This document shows positions 7,275-16,089 of a DNA stretch of 64,000 nt, piece after piece. The DNA is taken from NCBI GenBank assembly GCA_017307755.1, contig JAFKGQ010000012.1:1-64000 (forward strand), given 5' to 3'. Within the stretch, counting starts at the first letter, position 1. Every line of letters begins with the position of its first letter. The notes under the pieces were generated by a model. The model saw nothing but the letters and a program-made list of their open reading frames with translations, did no database searches and was not told where the DNA came from. The translations under genes were made by a program, and so were the position numbers. Origin of the DNA: Chitinophagaceae bacterium (GTDB lineage Bacteria; Bacteroidota; Bacteroidia; Chitinophagales; Chitinophagaceae).

Positions 7275-9956
7275 ATGAAAAGAAGGAGTTTTCTTATGAA
7301 TTCCGGAATGGCTGCATTCTCGCTATATACTTCGTCTATAAAGGCAGCGGTGGTCAACCCGGGGGACACCCATCATATAGGGAATAAGGGATTGGACCCT
7401 GCCCGGATCAGGTCATTGTATGAGAGGGGGAGCGCTACAACCTATTTCAAATCCAGAAATGAGCTGAACTATATAGGTATGCCGGTGGGAGGGATCCATA
7501 CAGGCACGCTTTACCTGAGCGGGGATGGCAGGCTTTGGCTTTGGGATATATTCAATCTGAACCAGGAGGGTGTTAATCCGCTGGATGTGCCCTGGGGTGT
7601 GCAAGTGCAGGGTGAGAACAGAAAGGTGAGGTCGAGAGACGGCTCAGCCTATGTAGCGCCGGCAAGGGCTGATGATCTGATGCCTTTGGATCAGGGCTTT
7701 GCCATACAGTTGCAGTATCGTGGGAAGGAGGTCATCCGAAGGCTGCGGGGGGAAGATTGGCCTGAGGTCAGCTTTGAGGCTACTTATCCTGTCGCTACTG
7801 TAAAGTATATCGACCACGATATCCCTGTTGAAATAGAGATGAAAGCATACAGCCCCTTTATTCCCCTGGATGAAGACAGGTCTGGTCTGCCTGCCACCAT
7901 TTTCAGTATACGAGTGAAGAACAAGGACCATGCGGATGTGAAGGTCAGGATAGCCGGATGGCTGGAAAACAAGACTGCGTTGTATTCGGCAAGGCCGGGC
8001 AGCCAGATGCGGACAAACAGCCCCTTCAGGTCGGGTAATCTCAGAGGTGTATATATGACGGTGGGGGACATGCTCTATCCCAAGGTAAAGATTGCGGACA
8101 AATTCGATTTTGGCACGTTATGTCTGGCGTGTATCGATCGTGATGCAGAGGTATCCTGTCAGACGGATATTACGGACCGGGATGGTATCTTTCATAGCGC
8201 CGGACGCGCTGAAACAGTTGTTGCCTCCACGCTGCAACGACTCACCGGAAGCGTGATCACCGGGAAAACGGCGCCGGCAGAAGGGGAGTGCGTATTTGAT
8301 TTTATTGTCAGCTGGCATAATCCTTATCTGGTGATCGGGGATGGAAAAGTTCTTCCGCAAGAAGATCGGGGCAGGTGGTACGAACGCATATCCGGTAATG
8401 CGCAGGAGGCGGCGCAATATGTCGCTGATAATTTTACGGAGCTTAGCAGCAAGACCTTGTTATGGCGGGAAGTATGGTATGATTCGACACTGCCCTATTG
8501 GTTCCTTGAACGGACGTTCCAGAATATTTCGACCCTTGCGACGACTACCTGTCATCGATTGAAATCCGGGAGGCATTGGGCCTGGGAGGGTGTAGGGGCT
8601 TGCGAGGGAAATTGTACGCATGTCTGGCAATATGCGCAGGCCATTGGAAGGATCTTCCCTTCCATGGAAAGAGATAACCGCGAGCGGGTTGACCTGGGTA
8701 TTTCCCTTCAGGAAGACGGCGGGATCTGGTTTAGAGGAGAGTACGACAAACGGCCGGCCATCGATGGTCAGGCGGGCCGTATCCTTGGCATTTACAGGGA
8801 GCACCAGATGAGCCGGGACGATGCATTTTTAAAAAAGAACTGGGCAAATATAAAACGCGCCATTCAATTTTTGATCGCGAAAGACAGAAATGGGGATGGA
8901 ATGGAAGACACACCCCTGGAAAATACGCTGGATGCGGTATGGGACGGAGAGATATCGTGGATCGTCGGGTTATGTATCGCCGCGGTGAAGGCCGGGCAGC
9001 GGATGGCCGAAGAGATGGGTGATACCGGGTTTGCCGTTGTTTGCGCCGATTATGTAAAGAAGGGCAGCGCCAACATGGAAGAGCATCTGTTCAATGGCGA
9101 ATATTTTATTCATCGGCCCGACCCTGTAAAAGGGAGGGCTACCCTTGGCTCTTATAACACCTGTCATATAGACCAGGTATTTGGTCAAAGTTGGGCCTTC
9201 CAGGTGGGATTAGGTAGAATTCTTGACAAGGGCAAGACGCTGTCCGCATTAAAAGCCCTGTGGAAATACAACTTTATGCAGGATGTCGGTCCTTATATTG
9301 CCAAACATCCGGGTGGGCGGCCTTATGCGCTGGCTGGTGAAGGAGGGATGATAATGAACACCAACCCCACAGGCGAGAAGAAACCTTATGGAGAAAATGA
9401 CACATGGCAGATAGGATATTTCCACGAATGTATGAGTGGTTTTGAGCACCAGGTAGCTTCGCATATGATGGCGGAAGGTATGGTCGACGAGGCATTGATG
9501 TTGACCAGGGTCATCCATGACAGGTACCACGCTTCAAAACGGAATCCTTTTAATGAGATCGAATGCAGCGATCATTATGGAAGGGCTATGGCGAGTTATG
9601 GAACTTTTATCACGGCCTGTGGATATGAGTATCATGGGCCAAAAGGATATATTCGTTTTGCACCCAGGATTGGTGCGGAGCATTTTAAAGCGCCTTTTAC
9701 CGCGGCGGAAGGATGGGGCACCTATGAGCAAAAAATTTCCGGCAATAAACAACAGCATAGCATTGCAGTAAAACATGGTAGTTTGAAGCTCAATACTATC
9801 AGTATAGATAAAGCAGGTAAGGCAAGTAATGTCACCGTTGGATCAGGCGGACAAAGTATCCCTGCGACGTTTATACAAAAAGACAGGGTAGTGATAATTC
9901 ATCTGACAAGCCCTGTGAATATTAAAGAGGGCGAGGTGTTGGAGGTGTTTATTTAA
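7275..9956 (+). CDS. Exported GH116-like glycoside hydrolase (GBA2-type beta-glucosidase/glucosylceramidase)
   Basis: 893 residues from ATG 7275, which has MKRRSFLMNSG, a twin-arginine-like export signal; the longer frame from 7176 would add a sequence that crosses the terminator hairpin. The N-terminal half is the beta-sandwich of the DUF608 type (GGIHTGTLYLSGDGRLWLWD) and the C-terminal half an (alpha/alpha)6 domain with GH116 hallmarks (ACEGNCTHVWQYAQAIGRIFP, then ENTLDAVWDGEISWIVGLC). GH116 enzymes act on beta-glucosides or beta-xylosides, including glucosylceramide. Its last 8 bp overlap the convergent phosphatase gene. The actual substrate is not deducible. Confidence 0.85.
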   Translation: MKRRSFLMNSGMAAFSLYTSSIKAAVVNPGDTHHIGNKGLDPARIRSLYERGSATTYFKSRNELNYIGMPVGGIHTGTLYLSGDGRLWLWDIFNLNQEGVNPLDVPWGVQVQGENRKVRSRDGSAYVAPARADDLMPLDQGFAIQLQYRGKEVIRRLRGEDWPEVSFEATYPVATVKYIDHDIPVEIEMKAYSPFIPLDEDRSGLPATIFSIRVKNKDHADVKVRIAGWLENKTALYSARPGSQMRTNSPFRSGNLRGVYMTVGDMLYPKVKIADKFDFGTLCLACIDRDAEVSCQTDITDRDGIFHSAGRAETVVASTLQRLTGSVITGKTAPAEGECVFDFIVSWHNPYLVIGDGKVLPQEDRGRWYERISGNAQEAAQYVADNFTELSSKTLLWREVWYDSTLPYWFLERTFQNISTLATTTCHRLKSGRHWAWEGVGACEGNCTHVWQYAQAIGRIFPSMERDNRERVDLGISLQEDGGIWFRGEYDKRPAIDGQAGRILGIYREHQMSRDDAFLKKNWANIKRAIQFLIAKDRNGDGMEDTPLENTLDAVWDGEISWIVGLCIAAVKAGQRMAEEMGDTGFAVVCADYVKKGSANMEEHLFNGEYFIHRPDPVKGRATLGSYNTCHIDQVFGQSWAFQVGLGRILDKGKTLSALKALWKYNFMQDVGPYIAKHPGGRPYALAGEGGMIMNTNPTGEKKPYGENDTWQIGYFHECMSGFEHQVASHMMAEGMVDEALMLTRVIHDRYHASKRNPFNEIECSDHYGRAMASYGTFITACGYEYHGPKGYIRFAPRIGAEHFKAPFTAAEGWGTYEQKISGNKQQHSIAVKHGSLKLNTISIDKAGKASNVTVGSGGQSIPATFIQKDRVVIIHLTSPVNIKEGEVLEVFI

Positions 9957-12900
9957 CGCCATCGATGAGTAAAAGATCGTATTCATGCAAGAACCGTCTG
10001 AAGGGAGCATGATAAACGAGATTCTCCTCTACCTTTTTTTTATGCTCCTTATCCCATACCACCACACGGATCCTCTCACCGTCCTTTAATCCAGGGATCA
10101 CCAGTTCGATCTCCGTTGTCTCGATGGCCAGGAAAGCGCTTACGTCCTTTCCTGCAATACCCCAGACATTTGACGTCGGGGCCACGCCACAGCCGGCCAG
10201 CAGATGGGAGACGATATAGGCGGCTTCCCAATTCAGTGACGCATTGGTCACAGCAAATTTGTTCCCGCTCCCGATGACGAACGGCCCTTTGCCATACGTG
10301 CTGTTGGGTTTGCAATAAACCTTGCCGGCAATGGCATCGGACGGAATAATGGTGCCGGAACGCAGTTCCTTCCCACGTTGTATATCCGTGTTGGTCACCC
10401 TTAAATACCTGTTGTTATAATAACCTGTATAAGGCAGATCTTCTTCCTGGCTTTCGGGCAGCGAAGCTTCGGCTCCATCGCTGCCCCCGGCATATTGGAA
10501 GGGAACGCCGGCCTTAACACCACACTGACGCAGACTGTTCCTCCAGCCCGGATCCAGGTTCTTCCCGCCGGGGAAGCCTGAAGCAGTTTGCAAAAAGACC
10601 TTCTTTCCTGTATTGAACAACGCTGCCACCTCTTCCGGAAGAACATCGTTCCTGCCTCCCTCTGTATATATCCAGTAGGCATCGGCCGGCACCACCTTAT
10701 CGCTTACCACTACATTATAGCCTGCATTAAATGCCCCGGAAGTTATCGCATCGCCTTCGTTAAAGAAATTGTTCCAGGCCTTATTGCCGCGCTCTTTGTC
10801 CCCGGGTTTCAGCAGCACGACAATATCCAGAACGGGCCTGTTTTTTTCCTGTTTATTTATATATTCATTTATCCAGGTTTGTGTCGCATGGGGATCGAAA
10901 TCTTTTTGTCCACCCAGTATCATAAAATTATCGACCCTGAACTGCAACGCTCTTATCATTGATAGGTAAGCAACCACCGCCGGGGCATATTCTTCAGCAA
11001 TGCCCCAATTCCGGTGAATGGGCGACATGATGGACGTGGGTTTTCCCCAATACTTCGCCCAACCCAACGCCAGCGATCCGGCTTGTGCCAGGGTGGCGAT
11101 GTTGTATAGTTTGTCTCTTTTCAGATAATAATTATATACGTTTACAATTCCCGTCTTTGACCAAAGAGGTACAAAGTCCGGCTCGCGAAGTAACATGGGA
11201 TCCGTACCGGAAACGTAGGCTACATTCCTGCGCTCCAGAGTACTGGCCAGGGCTGTGAAAACTGCAGGTTTTGCTTCAAAACACTCTTCGAATACACCAT
11301 CGATACCCGTTGCCGCCAGATCATTGGCGGCGGGGCTGATCGTCTCGGCGGACCAATGGTGCCGCTCCCAATGATAAGGATTTACATCTTCCAGATTCAC
11401 CATTATCTTCATTCCCCTGGCATGCGCCGCCTTCACCAGCGGTGATAGCCCGTCCCCTCCAAATCTCGCCCAGGATTGCTTTTCAAGAAAGGGTGATCTG
11501 AAATAGTAGTTCATCCTATCTCCCTCTCTGCCGGCGCCCCAGTATTGGATGCCGCGCCACCCCCTTGTGTAAAGGGTATCCAATTGTCTTTCCAATAAAA
11601 CTGACCCTTTTGCATCGCCCGTATATTCAAATCCATCCACCCAGTATAGTGGCGCATAGGTATTACCTTCCTGTTTAGATTGGGCATTTATTTTGAACAT
11701 GGTAAATGTGTCCCGTATGACTCCATCCGCGCAGATCCATTTAAAGTCGAGCCTGTTTTGTGTTACTTCCAGGATTGCCGCACCGGCGTCCGTGTCATTT
11801 GAATAGCGCATGGCTGGGTGCGGGAAGGAATAGGTCGATTTGCCCACATAGCCGGAGGAGCCTGTCACCACATAAACAATCCCCTTCCCAACACCGGGTT
11901 CTTTGATATAAGGCATGACATTGCTCACGTCATGCCTTAAAGGATCATACGTCTTCGAGCTTCCATAATGCCCTTTTATCAGGCCGGACCTTTCATATAC
12001 ATGGCTATGCCCGCAAATCACCAGGTCGACCTCATAGTTGTCCAGTACTCGCAAAACATTTTCCCGGATGCCGGTCATTATATCATCTGTATCAGAATCA
12101 TGCGTACCTTTCGAATAGGGGGGATGATGCCAATAGGCAATGACCCATCCTTTATTCTGATTGGCCGCGAGGTCCTTTTTCAGCCATTGCATCTGCGGGC
12201 CCGCTGTATCGTATAAAAAATACCGATCTTCTTCCATTCCGTAGGAATCCAGGGAGATAAAATGAATATTGCCTATGTTGTATGAATAGAATGCCGGATT
12301 TTTTGATGAGATCGTTCCTGTCTCACCATTGACGGGCATGGAAAAATTCAGAAAATAGGCGGTGCCATGATTTTTTTGCGCGAACTCCGTCTTAAAGTCC
12401 GGGTCATGATAGTCGTGGTTGCCGGGCGCAGGAAACAACGGGTATTGCTTCAGCAATTTATCTTTATATATATTGAAGAACTTACTTTGATATTCGGCGT
12501 CTGTTCCATCATTATAGGCGTTGTCGCCAAGTAATATCCAGGCGTTCAGATCGTTGTTTCCCAAATACCGGATAAACTGATCTCGTACGTTGGTCTGATT
12601 GAGGGAGAGATAGCCACAGTCACCAAATACACCGATGCGAAAGACCCCCGGCCTCCCAGCCGGCGGTAGTGTGGAAAAATAGTTCTCAGGACCTGTTTGC
12701 AACGTATCCTGTAATGTTCCAATGGAATAATAATATCTGGTAAAAGGGGAAAGCCCTTTGAGGGATACCTTATGCTCCGTGACAAGGTTCAGATCATCTA
12801 CCGTTTGATCCAGTTTCCCTGGCTGGGCACCATACCGGACCCTGCTTCTCACCGCAACATCTGTCCTCCAACGGACTGTAATGCTAGTGTCCGTTGCCAT

Positions 12901-14541
12901 TTGTAAATAAGGTCCGCGCATAAGCTCTACAGCAGGGGGCCCAATCCTTCCAGAGACGCCGGACGAATCCGAGACATACACTTCAAAAACATCCTGTAAA
13001 CAGCTGTGTTTATCTCTCACCCTATAGGTCGTTTTGCCTACAGGTGGAGTAACGCTTATTTCCCTGATGGTATCTTTTCTGTTTTGCCAGGTATACTGTC
13101 CTACATAAGATGCCCGCAATACAGCCTTCTGTCCCTTCTTAAGCTGAATGGCCATTTTCCTGTTAACCCCTTTCATAATGGTAAACCGGTCGCGTACGAC
13201 GCCGTCGGAACAGATCCATTTTACATCAAGACGGTTGTCTTCGATCTCCAATAAGGTAGCTCCCCCGATCGACACATCTGCGAAAGGCAAAGCATCATGC
13301 GGGAACGCCGCCTGGCTATAGTCCAATGCACCTGAGGAGCCGCTTACTACATATACTGTTCCCTGGTTCGAGTCGCCCTTTATATAAGGGCAGCTATTAT
13401 TAGAGCCGTCATACTTCCCGGAAGAATGGCTGAGATCGTACAGTATAGGATCAAAGCTTTTTTCCATGCCATAATACCCCTTCATCAATCTGCCCCGTTC
13501 ATAAGAATGACTATGGCCGCATAATACCAGGTCTACGCCGTATTGTTCCAGGATACGGATAAAGTTTTCCCTTATCTTTCTAAGTTGTGTCTCCGTATCG
13601 GAATTATGGGACCCCATCGTATAAGGAGGATGGTGCCAGTAGGCGATCACCCAACCTTTGTTCTTATTCGCTTCCAGATCTTTTTTTATCCATTGCACCT
13701 GCCTGCCCAAGGTATCGAACAGCCTCGCATCATTCTCCTCCTCCCCATGTGAGTCCAGGGACAGAAAATGGATATTGCCGATGTCATAGGAATAATAGGC
13801 CTGGGTGTGGGAGGGGAGCCCGCCCGCTTCACCCATGGTCGGCATGGAAAAGTTTTGAAAGTAAGCCACCTCTTTAGACGTCTGTGCATAGGTCGAGGAG
13901 AACCGTTCATCATGATAATCGTGGTTACCCGGCGCGGGGAACAACGGCGCTTTTTTCAGCAGCCCATCCTTATAGATATTGAAGAAGTTGCTTTGATACT
14001 CCGCATCTTTCCCAAAAGAGTAGGCATTATCCCCAAGCAGTATCCATGCGTTCAATGTGTTATTTCCAAGATAGTTTTCGAAAGCATCCCGGGTATTTCT
14101 TTGATTCACGGAATTGTTGCCACAGTCGCCAAAGGCGCCGATGAGATAATGCCCTGCTTTCCCTTCCGGAGGCAGGGTGGTAAAACTGTTGCGCTCATCC
14201 CCCTGCAACGTGTCCTTCGCGCCTTCTATCAAATAATAGTATTTTGTTTCCGGAGACAGGCTGGTCAATGTAACGATATGCTCCCTGGTAAGATCCCTGT
14301 CACCGGCAACCATATCCAATCCATCCTTCCTGGTGCCAAAACGGACCAGGCTATAGTCGGGTTCATCCGTTCGCCAGCGGACGATGATGGAGTGGGGCGT
14401 AGCCACTTGCAGATAGGGACCGCGGATCAGCTCCGGTCGGAAACCATACCGCGGCCGTTTGGTCTTGTTTTCAATCTTTTGTGCTATCAGTATGGCAGGC
14501 GCCGGTATAAGCAGTAACAGACAAAAAATGGTTTTTTTCAT
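9949..14541 (-). CDS. Secreted tandem purple-acid-phosphatase-like protein fused to a barrel-like domain
   Basis: 1530 residues, signal peptide (MKKTIFCLLLLIPAPAILIAQ). Two full copies of a purple acid phosphatase-like module follow: fibronectin-like domain (RGPYLQVATPHSIIVRWRTD, about residue 40; RGPYLQMATDTSITVRWRTD, about 542) and a metallophosphoesterase domain. In each copy the metal-binding blocks are intact: GDCG, GDNAY, GNHDYHD, YWHHPPY and CGHSH.YER. Residues from about 965 to the end (WVDGFEY, GWRGIQYWGAG, KIMVNLEDVNPYHW, GIDGVFEECFE) look like a TIM-barrel hydrolase plus a beta tail, with the Glu pair as candidate catalytic residues. It is downstream of susD by 11 bp, so it is probably the operon's enzyme. 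Two active metal centres and a barrel on one chain is unusual. Confidence 0.85.
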   Translation of the reverse strand: MKKTIFCLLLLIPAPAILIAQKIENKTKRPRYGFRPELIRGPYLQVATPHSIIVRWRTDEPDYSLVRFGTRKDGLDMVAGDRDLTREHIVTLTSLSPETKYYYLIEGAKDTLQGDERNSFTTLPPEGKAGHYLIGAFGDCGNNSVNQRNTRDAFENYLGNNTLNAWILLGDNAYSFGKDAEYQSNFFNIYKDGLLKKAPLFPAPGNHDYHDERFSSTYAQTSKEVAYFQNFSMPTMGEAGGLPSHTQAYYSYDIGNIHFLSLDSHGEEENDARLFDTLGRQVQWIKKDLEANKNKGWVIAYWHHPPYTMGSHNSDTETQLRKIRENFIRILEQYGVDLVLCGHSHSYERGRLMKGYYGMEKSFDPILYDLSHSSGKYDGSNNSCPYIKGDSNQGTVYVVSGSSGALDYSQAAFPHDALPFADVSIGGATLLEIEDNRLDVKWICSDGVVRDRFTIMKGVNRKMAIQLKKGQKAVLRASYVGQYTWQNRKDTIREISVTPPVGKTTYRVRDKHSCLQDVFEVYVSDSSGVSGRIGPPAVELMRGPYLQMATDTSITVRWRTDVAVRSRVRYGAQPGKLDQTVDDLNLVTEHKVSLKGLSPFTRYYYSIGTLQDTLQTGPENYFSTLPPAGRPGVFRIGVFGDCGYLSLNQTNVRDQFIRYLGNNDLNAWILLGDNAYNDGTDAEYQSKFFNIYKDKLLKQYPLFPAPGNHDYHDPDFKTEFAQKNHGTAYFLNFSMPVNGETGTISSKNPAFYSYNIGNIHFISLDSYGMEEDRYFLYDTAGPQMQWLKKDLAANQNKGWVIAYWHHPPYSKGTHDSDTDDIMTGIRENVLRVLDNYEVDLVICGHSHVYERSGLIKGHYGSSKTYDPLRHDVSNVMPYIKEPGVGKGIVYVVTGSSGYVGKSTYSFPHPAMRYSNDTDAGAAILEVTQNRLDFKWICADGVIRDTFTMFKINAQSKQEGNTYAPLYWVDGFEYTGDAKGSVLLERQLDTLYTRGWRGIQYWGAGREGDRMNYYFRSPFLEKQSWARFGGDGLSPLVKAAHARGMKIMVNLEDVNPYHWERHHWSAETISPAANDLAATGIDGVFEECFEAKPAVFTALASTLERRNVAYVSGTDPMLLREPDFVPLWSKTGIVNVYNYYLKRDKLYNIATLAQAGSLALGWAKYWGKPTSIMSPIHRNWGIAEEYAPAVVAYLSMIRALQFRVDNFMILGGQKDFDPHATQTWINEYINKQEKNRPVLDIVVLLKPGDKERGNKAWNNFFNEGDAITSGAFNAGYNVVVSDKVVPADAYWIYTEGGRNDVLPEEVAALFNTGKKVFLQTASGFPGGKNLDPGWRNSLRQCGVKAGVPFQYAGGSDGAEASLPESQEEDLPYTGYYNNRYLRVTNTDIQRGKELRSGTIIPSDAIAGKVYCKPNSTYGKGPFVIGSGNKFAVTNASLNWEAAYIVSHLLAGCGVAPTSNVWGIAGKDVSAFLAIETTEIELVIPGLKDGERIRVVVWDKEHKKKVEENLVYHAPFRRFLHEYDLLLIDGVK

Positions 14542-14552
14542 ACACCTTACTT

Positions 14553-16058
14553 TTATGGTTTATCCCACCAGACCCGTGTCCCTGTATTATCTTCTCCCTG
14601 TCTTTGAACGGCCTCATTGATGTGAGGATTTGTCGCGTATTCCGCCCGGGGATAGTACAGTCTTCTCGGCAATTGTGCGCCAAGGTTTGCACTTAGGGTC
14701 AGGTCCAGTCCACTATACAGGTCAGGAAAGCCTGTCCTCCGCATATTAGCCCAGGCCTCATACCAATTGTAATGGGTTTCCAGCCAATATTGCACAGCAA
14801 TCATTTTTATCGCATCGGTTTCCACATAAGGGTTTGCTGCCAAATAGTCGTCCTGCTGCGTCGTGCTGATAATGCCACCTGCACCAAATATGGACAATTC
14901 GCTCATCGCCGAACGTACCCCCGCCTCGTAATAGGCCTTGGCATCCCCCGTTGTGATACCCCGGGCTACACATTCAGCCAGTTGGAACTGCACCTGTGCA
15001 TGGCTTAAGTGTATATACGGTGCATCATACCTGCCCAGGGTCTTGATATTGGACACTGAGCAGCTGTCTCTTGGTGTAAGATTATCGAATTGACGACGTC
15101 CTCGTTGATTAGCGGGGGTATGGTCGCCTTCCTGGTAGAATGTCAACGGCAGCTTTTCACGCATACAGAAAACAGGCGTACGAGGATCATTCCTGCTTTT
15201 TAATGAATCCACAAAAGCAGCGGCCAGCCGGTAAGTAGTAATATAACTGGAGCTGATAAAAATATGGGGAACACCATTGGAAGTGGTTCCGGTGCCAGCC
15301 AACTGATTTGTATAGGACACCACGAAATTGTCGTCCTTGCTGGTCATTACGCCGCCTGCTATGGCGGTTTCGATCCACTTTTTCCCATTCACCGCATCCG
15401 CCTTCATAATACGCAAACCAAGACGCAGCATCAGGCTGTAAGCGAACTTCTTCCATTTGCTGATGTCCCCTTTGTAAACGATGTCGGCATTTTCCGGCAA
15501 CGCCTTTGCTGTTGTCAGGGCAGTTGCAGCCCCTTGCAGCTCCTTGAACATATCTTCATAGATCTTTTGTTGAGGATCATAGTTGGGTGTCATCAATAGA
15601 TTGGTATACCCCTTGCATGCATCGAAATAGGGAATATCACCATATACATCTGTTAGCGATTGGAAAAGATAGGCCCTTAATATCCTGGCCATCGACAGAT
15701 AGTTTATTTTCGCCGGGTCGTCCTTGGACTGGTCGATCATATCACTCACTGTTCTCAACGGGTTTTTATATACCCAGTTGAAATGCTCGGACATTTCCGA
15801 CTCTCTGTAAGCAGTCATCGAGGGGTAGCTGCTATTAGTATTGATATGCCCGCAGTAAGGGCCTGCATAATAAGCATGTGTGTAATAGTTTTTGTCCAGC
15901 AGCGTCAGCTCCGCAAATGGCAATTCATAGTCGAGGTTGGGTTTCGAGACGAAGTCGACGCTCGTGTTGATGGATTTAAAATCTTTGTCGCAGCTTGTCA
16001 GCGATACCAAAAGGATCGCTATTATTAAGAAACTCAGGTGTCTGCTATAATTCCGCAT
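14553..16058 (-). CDS. SusD/RagB-family outer-membrane glycan-binding lipoprotein
   Basis: 501 residues with a lipoprotein signal (LLVSLTSCDKD, lipidated Cys at about 23). The middle has TPR-like helices typical of SusD (YLSMARILRAYLFQSLTDVYGDIPY, KWKKFAYSLMLRLGLRI) and the C-terminus the WYEAWANMRRTGFP.L block of the SusD-like_2 type. SusD proteins sit on the SusC porin and help capture the ligand. It is 31 bp after susC and 11 bp before the phosphatase fusion. Confidence 0.93.
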   Translation of the reverse strand: MRNYSRHLSFLIIAILLVSLTSCDKDFKSINTSVDFVSKPNLDYELPFAELTLLDKNYYTHAYYAGPYCGHINTNSSYPSMTAYRESEMSEHFNWVYKNPLRTVSDMIDQSKDDPAKINYLSMARILRAYLFQSLTDVYGDIPYFDACKGYTNLLMTPNYDPQQKIYEDMFKELQGAATALTTAKALPENADIVYKGDISKWKKFAYSLMLRLGLRIMKADAVNGKKWIETAIAGGVMTSKDDNFVVSYTNQLAGTGTTSNGVPHIFISSSYITTYRLAAAFVDSLKSRNDPRTPVFCMREKLPLTFYQEGDHTPANQRGRRQFDNLTPRDSCSVSNIKTLGRYDAPYIHLSHAQVQFQLAECVARGITTGDAKAYYEAGVRSAMSELSIFGAGGIISTTQQDDYLAANPYVETDAIKMIAVQYWLETHYNWYEAWANMRRTGFPDLYSGLDLTLSANLGAQLPRRLYYPRAEYATNPHINEAVQRQGEDNTGTRVWWDKP

Positions 16059-16089
16059 ATCTTATGTTATTGGGGGTTTATATATTCAT

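Noticed and set aside
13768..14517. 249-codon plus-strand frame opposite the phosphatase fusion
   Set aside because: The minus-strand frame has complete phosphoesterase motifs at the same place; the plus frame has none.
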